Shown in pieces: positions 48,928-58,200 of a stretch of 64,000 nucleotides of DNA; the stretch's first letter is position 1, and the number at the start of each line of letters is the position of its first letter. Under the pieces are notes generated by a model. It was not told where the DNA came from. It was given only the letters and a program-made list of their open reading frames with translations, and ran no database searches. The translations under genes and the position numbers were made by a program. This DNA comes from Planctomycetota bacterium (lineage in GTDB: Bacteria > Planctomycetota > Phycisphaerae > UBA1845 > UTPLA1): assembly GCA_016712275.1 (NCBI GenBank), contig JADJRI010000021.1:1-64000 (forward strand), written 5' to 3'.

Positions 48928-50043
48928 TCATCCAACTCGGCTCATGATCTCGGCCGCTTTCGCGAGGTCGAGTTCCGCGTAGATTTCGGTCACATCCGCC
49001 GACGAGTGGCCGAGTACGACGCGGGCAGCCTCGATGCCAAACTGCTTTCGTAATTCGGTCGCGGCGTTGTGTCGAAGTTGATTGGGCGACCAACGGTGCT
49101 CGCGGCACCACGCGGCATGATCCTTTTCCTTGAGGTGTTTGGCCGGCGGGAATGCCGCGTCGCATGCACGCCGAATTGCCCACGCGTAGCTTCGACGGTC
49201 GTAACAATCGCCGGGAGCCCTTCGGGGAAATCGCTTCCGCTTCCTCACCGCCTGGCTGGGTGTCATCGGTGTCTGCCGCGCGGCGCGCCGACCGCGGTGG
49301 ATGTGGGCCATCGCTTGGTAGACCCAGATCGGCCCGCTTATGTCGATGTCGCAGGCCCGCATCTGCATCACTTCGCCGGGCCGCATGCCGGTCAGGAGCT
49401 GCAGCCGAATCATGGCAGCGACCTGCGGCGCGACGAGCTTCAGCACCGGCTCGATCTGGTGCTCAGGTACCGGCTTCACCGGCTCGGCTTCCCGAACGTT
49501 GCACCGCCCCAACTTGAGCGGTGCGACCGCCTGGAGCGCGTGGAGAATCTCGGCGGAGACGAACTCGTTCTCGACGCCCCATTTGAACACGCGACGAATC
49601 CGGTTGATGCGGTTGTTGATCGTCCGCCGGCACAGGTTGGAGTCGATCATCGCCTGCCGAACGGCCTTGAGTTCTGATGGACCAAATTCACAAACACGGG
49701 CGCGGCCGTACAGCGCCGTGAGAGGGCGCATGGCATCGCCGATGTTCCGGTACTCGCCGGTAAGCGCGCTGTTCTTCACATAGTAGGTCTTGGCGAAGTC
49801 GAGATAGGCTGCGCTCAACTCGTCCACGATCCGTTCCGACGGGGCGGTCTTACTCTTCGCGGCGCCGGGCTCCGCCGTGCGGTTGGAAAGCCACTCGGCG
49901 ATGACGCGCTGATATTCGCTCCGGCTCTCCGAGGTGCCGTGGCGGCCGAGATAGATATCACGGCCGTCAAGCCGAACCGACGCGAGGCCGGACGGTTTGT
50001 GGTGGCGGTAAACAGGGATCCGGGTCTTCGTGCGTGCAGGCAT
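48928..50043 (-). CDS. Tyrosine recombinase/integrase, with probable internal deletion
   Basis: ATG 50043 follows CAGGAG. An Arm-type start (RHHKPSGLASVRLDGRDIYL), a core-binding domain, and a catalytic domain are present. The first Arg is in LTGMRPGEVMQMR, the H-x2-R pair in NQLRHNAATELRK-type context, and the His/Tyr in LGHSSADVTEIYAE. Between the first Arg and these, MAHIHRGRRAARQTPMTPSQ lacks the ~45 residues with the catalytic Lys hairpin found in related proteins, so activity is doubtful. The gene ends the metal region and lies 115 bases from tRNA-Gly, whose 3' end faces it. This is the classic layout of an element integrated at a tRNA gene. Confidence 0.82.
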   Translation of the reverse strand: MPARTKTRIPVYRHHKPSGLASVRLDGRDIYLGRHGTSESRSEYQRVIAEWLSNRTAEPGAAKSKTAPSERIVDELSAAYLDFAKTYYVKNSALTGEYRNIGDAMRPLTALYGRARVCEFGPSELKAVRQAMIDSNLCRRTINNRINRIRRVFKWGVENEFVSAEILHALQAVAPLKLGRCNVREAEPVKPVPEHQIEPVLKLVAPQVAAMIRLQLLTGMRPGEVMQMRACDIDISGPIWVYQAMAHIHRGRRAARQTPMTPSQAVRKRKRFPRRAPGDCYDRRSYAWAIRRACDAAFPPAKHLKEKDHAAWCREHRWSPNQLRHNAATELRKQFGIEAARVVLGHSSADVTEIYAELDLAKAAEIMSRVG

Positions 50044-50157
50044 GGCCAACTCCTGAAGCACGACGGGGGTAAATTACCCTCGTTTTCGAGCTTCCTGAGC
50101 CGCCCAGCCCAACGCAGGCAGGTTCGCAAGTCGCGATCGGCTATGGGATTATATCAC

Positions 50158-50229
<72 letters not shown>

Positions 50230-50334
50230 AGAGCGGTTTTGCACTACATTTCGTCGGAGTCTTGCACTACAATTCGGCACCGACGGGAGCCGCTGAGGCC
50301 CCAAACCGAGTTAATCGTACCACGGGCAAACCGC

Positions 50335-51176
50335 GTGGCAAAGCACCGAAATAAGCGGATTCCAAAGCTCCGATTCACGACGCTTCGTGACATCGGTTGG
50401 CATGTTTCTTACCGGGACGAGAAGACCGGGCTGCCAACACGACACCGATTCAACATCACAGAAAAGGAGCGGGAACCAGAGGCCCGCATTCTGTATCACG
50501 GCTGGGTCCTGGAGCACCTTGGCGGCAACGCAGACTCAACTCATCCGACGCAGGCAAAGCGTGCCCCAAGGGTGAAGCTTCCGCCGCAGGTTCTCTCCGG
50601 CAGTTTGCTTGAGGTCGCGAGCGGCTTTATCGAAGCCGAGCGTGGACGCTCACGCGAGGGTGATGAACCGCGTCGACGTGGAAGTATCGCCGCACCAGTT
50701 TTTCGCGACCGGAAGAAAGCGATCCGTGACTTCCTTGAATTCATGAACGGGCTTCATGGTACCGGGGCGGTCGGTCGAATGCGGCTCGCCGACCTCACGA
50801 TGGAGGACATCGAAGCGTTTAACCGCTCCATCGTGAAGCGGGGGTTTTCCGCATCGCAAGTCGCAAAGCGATTGCAACTCGTCAAGTCAATCATCGACCG
50901 TGCCGGCCGGCCTGAACATGGCGGACAGTTTCTTGCTTGGAATTGGGATTCACGTGACGTGCTTCACGGTACGCCTCCGGTCGAGCGAATTCTTCCCACC
51001 CGGAAACAACTTGTCAGAATGCTCCGCGGAGCCGACTTGCGGGGCCGCACGATGATATGGCTTGGAATCGGCTGCGGCTTCGGTGCAAGGGACCTTGCCG
51101 CGATTCGTGTCGGCCAAATCACAAAGGATGCCTACGACCTTCGTCGAAGCAAGACCGGCGTTGAACGATTCGGCGA
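50335..51176 (+). pseudogene. Integrase fragment A (5' part of a second tyrosine recombinase)
   Basis: The frame from GTG 50335 gives a core-binding domain (DFLEFMNGLHGTGAVGRM, EAFNRSIVKRGFSASQV, RLQLVKSIIDRAG) and the catalytic start (MLRGADLRGRTMIWLGIG, CGFGARDLAAIRVGQI) up to RRSKTGVERFGE. At 51176 the gene breaks off: the His-x-x-Arg and Tyr part is missing, and foreign sequence follows. The frame stays open by chance to 51273. The start is uncertain because N-terminal homology is weak. Confidence 0.65.
50987..51176 (+). repeat. 190-bp direct repeat, copy 1
   Basis: From GAATTCTTCCCAC (50987) to TTCGGCGA (51176) the sequence is nearly the same as 52739-52928, ungapped over 190 bases. The encoded 59-residue stretch differs at only about four or five positions, while synonymous changes are frequent. 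It lies inside integrase fragment A. Confidence 0.8.
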
Positions 51177-51755
51177 ACGCCGCAACGCTTCTGTTCGAAG
51201 GCCAGCTTCATCGCCACCGCGTACCACGATGCGAAGAAGGACGGCTCGCTTGCACTTCTGCCTGACGAACTGAAGCCTCATGCCGACCAGGTCTTCAAAT
51301 TGATTGATAGCGTCTTCAGTGATGCCCAAATGCCTCAGATTGGTGATGACCGGAAGGCGAAAATCAACCCCCTCAGCAAGAACTTCGAGAAGAAGGAGTT
51401 TCAGGAGCTTTGGGGCCGCATCAATCAGAAGGCGGCCTACACCGTTCACTTCGAGACCGCCGAGCTTATTGGCAAGTGCGTTAAGGGAGTCTTCGATTAT
51501 GACTACGCACAGTTTGACGCTTTGCCCGCGTTTGAAATGAGCCCACTCAGCACAGTCGAACTTGAAAGCCTTGCCGAGCGAATCATGGAGACTCACGGTG
51601 ACGCCTACGGCTGGGAACCAGACGTTGTCATGAAAGCCTCAGACCTTGACGCACTGGTTTTGCGCTCGTCAAGTATTCCCGTGCAAGACCGTTCACGACA
51701 TACCATTACTTCAGTCGTAAAATTCCTTGACCGACTCCTGGAGGACCAGACTTGA
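51177..51755 (+). pseudogene. Fragment of restriction/helicase-system gene
   Basis: Directly after the integrase break, in another frame, the sequence reads KASFIATAYHDAKKDGSLAL, then LPDELKPHADQVFKLIDSVF and NFEKKEFQELWGRINQKAAY. I recognise this as the type found in large DEAD/DEAH- or type III-like restriction endonucleases. The frame runs to a stop at 51753. The last ~90 residues (KGVFDYDYAQFDALPAFEMS, TITSVVKFLDRLLEDQT) differ from that family and may be another protein joined near 51480. The stop overlaps the next start (TTGA), so those two genes were neighbours before truncation. Confidence 0.55.
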
Positions 51756-52738
51756 AAAGCCAGGAGGAGCTTGATCGTCGCGTTGCGACGGCGTTCTTTG
51801 GCCGGTTTGCCCAGATTCGGGATTTGCAACTTGCGGCTGCCAAAGCCCTGCTTCGGGGCGAAAACCTTGTCATGGCGGCCGGCACGGGCTCCGGCAAGAC
51901 CGAGGCCGTGTTAGCGCCGCTGGTCAGCCGCTTTTGGCGCGATGCCGCCAAGACGAGCGAAACTTTCATTGTTTACGTGGCCCCCACCAAAGCGTTGGTC
52001 AATGACATTAAAAAACGCACGCGACCGCCCTTTGCCACGCTGGGGCTCAACGTGTCGGTCCGGCACGGAGACCGAGACGATCTCGTCACCGGGCAGCCCG
52101 GTCAACTTCTCTTAACAACGCCAGAGTCGCTTGACGTTCTGCTTTCTCGAAAAGATCCGGCACTTAAATCAGTCCGCGCTGTCGTTCTCGACGAGGTCCA
52201 CCTTCTTTACAACACGCAGCGTGGACTCCAGCTTTCAATCTTGCTTCAGCGACTTCGACGCACCGTGCCTCAAGATTTTCAATGGGCTGCACTTTCGGCC
52301 ACGATCGGTGAACTCTCGCACGTTCGGGACTTCCTGTTTGGAACGAACGCTCAGGCGACGATGCTTCGCTTTCCTGCAACACGAGCGATCGATGCCCAAA
52401 TCCTTCCGATCGCGAACGTAAACGGCGTGGCAAGCATGGTCGGACGCCTCTCCAGTTCCGCCCCCACGAAGCTCTTGCTCTTTACCGACTCTAGAAAGGA
52501 ATGTGAACGCCTCACTAGCGCACTATCCGACGTATCGAGCCTCAAGGATAGCATCTTTGCCCACTATTCGTCGCTCTCAGCCGAACTTCGGGTCGAAACC
52601 GAACAGCGATTTGCCTCATCACGCACAGCGGTTTGTCTTGCCACCGGCACGCTGGAGCTTGGCATCGACATCGGCGACATCGACGCCGTTTCGCTTTGGG
52701 GGGCTCCGGCGAACATAGAGTCGTTCCTTCAACCGAAA
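51752..52738 (+). pseudogene. DEAD/DEAH-box helicase, truncated at its 3' side
   Basis: TTG 51752 overlaps the upstream stop. Motifs are clear: Walker A MAAGTGSGKTEAVLAPL, motif Ia VAPTKALVNDI, the TTPESLDVLL stretch, motif II LDEVHLL, motif III LSATIG, and the RecA2 part LLLFTDSRKECERLT, VCLATGTLELGIDIGDIDAV. The helicase sequence ends at IESFLQ (about 52738) and is fused to integrase fragment B. About half of a normal Lhr- or DpdF-like protein is missing. It was probably part of an anti-phage module. Confidence 0.7.
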
Positions 52739-52928
52739 GAATTCTTCCCACACGGGGGCAGATTCTCAAGATGCTACGCGGGGCCGACCTTCGGGGCCGC
52801 ACCATGATTTGGCTTGGTATCGGCTGCGGATTCGGTGCCAGGGATCTTGCAGCGATTCGGGTCGGGCAAATTACGCAAGACGCGTATGACCTTCGTCGAA
52901 GCAAAACCGGCGTTGAACGATTCGGGGA
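52739..52928 (+). repeat. 190-bp direct repeat, copy 2
   Basis: This copy spans GAATTCTTCCCAC to TTCGGGGA and matches 50987-51176 without gaps. It is the first part of integrase fragment B. Together the copies bracket the 1.56-kb restriction/helicase segment. Confidence 0.8.
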
Positions 52929-53295
52929 GACGCCACCACGCGTATGGCAGTTTGTACGCATGTATCAGAAGCGAGAAAGGAGACCCCAAGGCCAACTCCT
53001 TCTCGTGACGCGAAACGGCTCGCCACTTGTCCATTCCAAATCGAACGCCGTCACCCAATGGTGGGAAAAGCTGCGGAAGAGAGTAGGGGAGAGCAAGGAG
53101 ACCCTCCCGGGCTTCTACACGCTTCGCCACCTCGGTGCGACAGAGTTCGGCTCGCGGCCGGGCACATCCATCGGGGACGTGAAGCGATGGCTTGGACACT
53201 CAGCGGGGTCCGACATGGCCGATGTTTACATGCGCCCAGTCCGTCCCGAACTTCGCGAAGTCGTTCAGTGGGTTCGCAGTCGGCTCAAATCCTGA
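52739..53295 (+). pseudogene. Integrase fragment B (3' part of a tyrosine recombinase)
   Basis: It starts inside the repeat and continues through the part that fragment A lacks: QFVRMYQKRERRPQGQLLLV, GFYTLRHLGATEFG with the His-x-x-Arg pair, RWLGHSAGSDMADVYM with His and Tyr, ending WVRSRLKS at 53293. The core-binding domain is missing. Fragments A and B together would make one full integrase, but their overlap of 190 diverged bases shows that they come from two related genes. Confidence 0.68.
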
Positions 53296-53387
53296 ACAGA
53301 GCTGGAGAGAAGAAGGGTCGCTGCCGCTTCAGATTGTTGCCGCAATTGCACCATCCGAAACGGCAGGACGCCTCGCTTTTCACTCAT

Positions 53388-53621
53388 TCAGTGCTTCGTG
53401 TCCTTTGGAGGATTCGGGTCGTTTCCGTATGAGTCCTTGTCCCTAATCTGTCCGTTCGGGCGATGGATGACGAGTTCGCTTTCGTTTTTTCGAGCGAGCT
53501 GTCGTCCAGCGTCTTCAGCCGCACCTTGGGTGCGGTGTTTCGATACCGGCTCTTTGCTGCCTTCCGGTTTCACCGCCCATTGGTTGCCTTGCGGCACGAC
53601 GTGAATGTTCTTTTTGGCCAT
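53388..53621 (-). CDS. DUF2188 small protein
   Basis: ATG 53621 follows GAGGTAGTT. The 77-residue product has the DUF2188 pattern: KKNIHVVPQGNQWAVKPEGS, AAEDAGRQLARKNESELVIH, RDKDSYGNDPNPPK. The role of the family is unknown; it is common on mobile elements and in accessory regions. The frame continues upstream to 53696, but that part lacks similarity. Confidence 0.72.
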   Translation of the reverse strand: MAKKNIHVVPQGNQWAVKPEGSKEPVSKHRTQGAAEDAGRQLARKNESELVIHRPNGQIRDKDSYGNDPNPPKDTKH

Positions 53622-53773
53622 AACTACCTCATTTTCAAAGTGCTTTCGACCGCATCCGGGAACATCCCAGTCGCGTCCGAAAACTCGGTTATACATATAA
53701 TAGCCAGTTTCTAGCCATTATCAATTGACAAAGTGGCCGAAACATGTATAATATTTACAGGAGGACCAAGGGG

Positions 53774-53986
53774 ATGAACGAAAAACGAACGATGACACTG
53801 AACCTGTCGTCTCAGGAGATGGAGGCGTTAGAAGAGCTTTCTCGTGTGAAGGAGCTGTCGAAAACAGCCGTCATTCGGCAAGCGCTTAGGCTCTATCAAC
53901 TCGTGGGCGAGAGGCTGGCTCAAGGTGAGCGCCTGGTGCTCGAAGACGACAAACTCAACAAAAAGGCCGAGGTGATGATGCTGTGA
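53774..53986 (+). CDS. Ribbon-helix-helix regulator or antitoxin
   Basis: ATG 53774 follows AGGAGGACCAAGGGG. The 70-residue protein reads RTMTLNLSSQEMEALEELSR, then KELSKTAVIRQALRLYQLV, a CopG/RHH fold. The last codons overlap the GNAT-like gene by four bases, so the two are translationally coupled. The arrangement recalls RHH-GNAT toxin-antitoxin pairs, with this as antitoxin and autoregulator. An AT-rich stretch at 53690-53760 is the likely promoter region. Confidence 0.68.
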   Translation: MNEKRTMTLNLSSQEMEALEELSRVKELSKTAVIRQALRLYQLVGERLAQGERLVLEDDKLNKKAEVMML

Positions 53987-54463
53987 GTCGCCCAATCGTA
54001 TTGCTCATGGAGGAGTCAACGGGCGAAGTTGTAAACGCCGAGCTTGACATGGACATTGGCCCGCACGACCTCGAAGTGCTCGAATCGATTTGGGGGCCGT
54101 TGCGTCGCGAAGCTGCGAGGAGGCTTGCAAAAGAACACGGTCCCGAATCGGTGCCACAACACTGGCAGTGGGACTGGAGGCGAAAGGGGCCGCTGCTTCG
54201 ATTTCCGACATTTCGGTGCATGGGGATTCGCTACAAAGACGAATTGCATGGAATCGTCCTTGTCGATGCCGATAGGTACGTTGCCCAAATCGAACCAGAC
54301 AAGTCCAAACCGCTTATGTACGTCGAGTTCCTTGAGGTTGCGCCCTGGAATATCAGTATTGGCGGTACGAAGCGCCGATTCACTCCCGTCGGCCCGCGAC
54401 TAATGGAGGCGGTGATTCGATTCAGCGAAGATGAGGGGTATCACGGACGTGTGGGGCTTCACT
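53983..54463 (+). pseudogene. GNAT-like acetyltransferase, truncated
   Basis: The visible ~160 residues include DIGPHDLEVLESIWGPLRRE, LMYVEFLEVAPWN and LMEAVIRFSEDEGYHGRVGL, which resemble a GNAT core. At HSLPQ (about 54463) similarity ends. The frame continues in coupling-protein sequence to 54540. The acetyl-CoA loop beyond this point is missing. With the RHH gene upstream it may be a broken toxin-antitoxin pair. Confidence 0.5.
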
Positions 54464-54780
54464 CGCTACCGCAAACGCATGGGCGTGGAGGTGGGGGTCG
54501 GGGACGCCATCGATTGTCCGGTTTTTCTCTGGGCCGATGAATCACAGTATTTTGTGACGAGCGAGGATATGATCTTTCAACAGACGGCTCGGAGCCGCCG
54601 CGCTGCCACCGTCTTCTTGACTCAGAATATTTCGAACTACTACGCCATGCTGGATGCAAGGAATGCATACCACCACGGACAGCTTGCTGGGAAATTTACA
54701 GACAAAGATTTTTCATGCCCAAGGGGACCCGGCAATCAACGAGTGGGCTGAACGGATTTTCGCTAAAGAGCGACAGCGAT
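54464..54780 (+). pseudogene. TraG/VirD4-type coupling protein fragment
   Basis: The frame from about 54500 reads PVFLWADESQYFVTSEDMIF, then QQTARSRRAATVFLTQNISN and YYAMLD, a Walker B and following motif of type IV secretion coupling ATPases. After a frame change near 54680 it continues DSLLGNLQTKIFHAQGDPAI, NEWAERIFAKER. Both ends are cut off: the left against the GNAT fragment, the right against the MFS gene. It shows that a conjugative element once sat here. Confidence 0.62.
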
Positions 54781-54794
54781 TATTTGGAGATGCG

Positions 54795-55030
54795 ATTGGC
54801 ACGACGGGCGCCCACAGCACCTTGAGCGCCCAGGGCAGTGCGAGCAGGGCGGCCAGTTGCCCAATGTCATCCGCTGCGACGCCGGCGGACTTGAGCTGCG
54901 TCGGCAACGCCCACCACAGATAACCGATCGGCGCCCCTTCGCTCGCGTACAGTGCGGCGAACAACACCTTGCGACGAGCCGGAGTCTCAAGAAAATTCAA
55001 AGTCTTGCCTCGCGGATAGGGCCGCGCCAT
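54795..55030 (-). pseudogene. MFS transporter, N-terminal remnant
   Basis: The minus-strand frame reads RKVLFAALYASEGAPIGYLW, then WALPTQLKSAGVAADDIGQL and LPWALKVLWAPVV, the first TM helices of an AmpG-like MFS permease. At about 54795 it stops against coupling-protein sequence, so at least 350 residues are missing. ATG 55030 or an upstream codon to 55120 could be the start. The break marks the right border of the foreign DNA. Confidence 0.6.
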
Positions 55031-55091
55031 TCCTTCGAACGCAGCATAAACAGAACGCCCCGTCGACCTTGCCAGACTGGTAGAGAGCTTA

Positions 55092-55138
55092 CCCGACAAA
55101 ATAGCGCGGGGCGAACACACTCGTGTTCGCCCCGCGCT
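55092..55138 (-). terminator. Intrinsic terminator downstream of the lamin-tail gene
   Basis: A perfect 16-base stem (55103-55118 with 55123-55138) encloses a four-base loop. Read on the minus strand it is followed by ATTTTG. It lies 70 bases past the stop of the minus-strand gene at 55208. Confidence 0.85.
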
Positions 55139-55207
55139 TGAGGTACTCAGATTTTCGGCAATGGGAAAAGTTACCGTTACCTGCTCTGTGCCGATTTCAT
55201 CAATCTC

Positions 55208-58200
55208 CTACGGGCATGCGCCGGGACTGCCGATCAATGTGTTGCAGAAGATCTGGATATCCCGCCCGTTCATGATGCCGTCGGTATTCATGTCAGAGCA
55301 GAGGCACTGGCCAAGCGGCGTGTTGCCCAGTAGGCAACCAACGAAATCGGCAATGTCGGCCGTGCCGATCGAACCGCTTTCGTTGCTGTCGCCGAGGCAG
55401 GTACTGCACTGCGGCGCGCAGGAAACATTGGCATAGGAACCCGGGCTTCCACGATCGGCGCCGGCTGAAAGAACAGAATTCTGTGCGTCGCCAACAACGG
55501 AAAGTTGCCAGTCGAATATGTTGTTTGCCCCGAGATTTTCGTGACACGTCCATCCACTGATGTTCTGCGTTCGAATCGTGCCGACATATGTTTGATCGCC
55601 ATAATTCAGACGATCGACCAGAAGGCCGGCGGAGTCGTACAAATTGATTTGATCGTTGCGGCTGAGATTGTTGCTGTTTTCGCCAATGATATCGACGCCT
55701 GCGAGGTTCCAACTGGTCGCAAACGCGGTGGCGACAGCCTCGGTCAGAATCACAGACTCTCCCGGATTCACGATGCCGAAAGCGGACAAGAGTGTTGTGC
55801 CGGGAATGTTGCTATCGTCATCATAACTCCAGCCGGTCATATCAATGGGGGTGGCGCCGATGTTCGTGAATTCTATGTACTCGCCATTGACGGCGGAATA
55901 TGCGAATTCCGTGATACGCATCAGTTGATCGCTGGGGGACGGACAATCAGTGGACTCACAAGATGTGTTCGCGCCCTGCCAGGTGCCGTTGGTCGCCTGG
56001 CAAGCCGTCATCGTCAGGCCGTCGTCGCATGTGCCATCCACGCGGCAGCACGCGCCGACCGGATCTTCACCTGCGCAAACGTCCGCCATGTAAATGCCCG
56101 GACTGCCGACCGCTCCGCCGGCGGCAATGGAACCCTGTGCATCGCCCGCGATGGACAACACCCAGTTCGCAATGTCGTTTGCGCCCACCGCCACGAGGCA
56201 GGGCCAGCCGGATGCATTCTGAGTGCGAATCGTCCCAGGGAATGCTTCGTCGCCATAGGTCAGCCGATCGACCAATGTGCCGGACGCATCAAAAATGTTG
56301 ATTTCGTCATTTCGACTCAGATTGTTTCCATTTCCGTTGAAGCCAAGATCGCCGATGACTTTCGCCGAAATCGGCAGGCCCCAATGGGTTCGAAACGCCG
56401 CCGCCGTGGCATCAGTGATGATGGCCGACTCGCCGACGGCCAGCGACCCCAGCATGCCGAGATCAAATGTGCCCTGAACGCGGGCGGAGTCGTCATAACT
56501 CCAGCCGGTGAGATCGACCGGCGCGGAGTCAAGATTTGTAATTTCGATGAATTCGCCGCCGGGGCCGCTGTACATATACTCCGTGATGCGGACGATCGCG
56601 TTGCTGGGTTGCGGGCAGGTGACTGTCGCGCATGTGACACCATCTCCGTGATAGATTCCGCCCGTCTGCTGGCAAAAGGCCGCGGTTGTACCGGGGCCCG
56701 CGGAACACACACCCGCGGTGCAGCATGCCCCCACGGCCAGCGTGGTCGAGCAGTCGCTTGTCACAAACGAACCGGGGTTGCCGACATCGCCGTTGGCCGA
56801 GAATCGCGAGTTTTGGGCATCGCCGCCAATGAGCGAAAGCCGCCAGCCCGCGATCGAGTTCGCCCCGACGGCAGTGTCACAGGGCCATCCGGAAAAATTC
56901 TGAGTCCGAATGGTTCCCGGAAAAGTCTGATCGCCAAAAGTCAGCCGGTCGGCAAGGTTTCCGGCATTGTCGTAGAGGTTGATTTCGTCGTTTCTGCTCA
57001 AGTTGACCGTGAGTAATCCGATGATTTTCTCGCCGACGATGTTCCAGTCGATTGCGAATTCCGCACGCTCGCCCTCAGTCAGGATCACGCTTTGGCCGGG
57101 TTGAACGATGCCAAACGCGCTCAAATCTACGTGGCCGGGAAGCCGCGCCGAGTCACTGTAGCTCCAGCCGGTCATATCCACGGGTGAAGCAGACAGATTG
57201 GTGAATTCGACAAATTCGCCGCTGCCGCCGCTGTACATGTATTCGGTGATTCTCACGGCGGGCGGCGTTGCGATATCGTCGCAAACGGAACATTCGGCGA
57301 GGAACGCGTCTATGTCATCCTGTGTCACGGCATCGGCATTGGTGCCGCCAGGGCCGTCGTCCGTGTCCATGTCGCGGGCCATGAGTACGAGCTGAAAGTC
57401 CACACCCTGACGCAAGTACCGGGAATAGCTAACCTCATCGCCGCTGCCGGGAGCGGCCGGCGTCGGGTCATATGTATCGGAAGCGGTATCGTCGAGGGTT
57501 TGCCCCAGACGGTCTTCAATGAGGCGGCGATCGATCTGATTGATGAGTCCGTCGGAGTTGAAATCTCCCCGCACAAATCGGAACTGTCGGATGTTCGTAT
57601 CGGTCGGGTGGTCGTTGAATGAACCTGGCGTCAGTTTGAAATCCAGTACCGGAAGATCGGAGAATTCATAGACGCCCGCGGCATTGGAAGTGCATGCCGG
57701 ATTGGCGAAATCGTCCGGCTCCGGATCACAGGTTCCGTCGAAGCGCGCAGCGGCCGTATCGGTGGGCGATTTGGAAAGCGGGTGGCCGGTGAGCACGTCG
57801 TTTCCGGTGGCATACTCAAGAAAGGTGGCGCCAGGAAATACGTTCGCAATTTCACCATAAAAGAGCGATTCGTCGATGATGGTGGTCGGTTTAATGGTGA
57901 AAGGTGCCAGCGCATTGCCGACAGTGCGATAGCCGCGCTGCGGATTCGCAAGATAAAAGCGATAACGGCTGATGGCGTCGGCATTGAAGCCGGGCGTGTC
58001 GCTCAGCTCGTGCTCGGCACTCCGCGTATATTCCTTGCCGGCATCGCTGGACCATGCAATATCGTCCACCATCTGAAAGGGCTCGACGGTTTGAGCCAAT
58101 TCAGCCGTGAGGATGGAATTGACTTCCGTGCCGAAGTCGGCCTGATCGTCAAAATTCACATCGTGTCGAACATCTTTTCGAAAGGCGTAGGCCGGACCGT

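Noticed and set aside
50987..52928. 190-bp repeats as a transposon target-site duplication
   Set aside because: They are too long and too diverged for a target duplication; they are parts of two related integrase genes.
55505..57016. 503-aa plus-strand ORF
   Set aside because: It is a shadow of the lamin-tail gene on the opposite strand; it has no ribosome binding site or recognisable domain.
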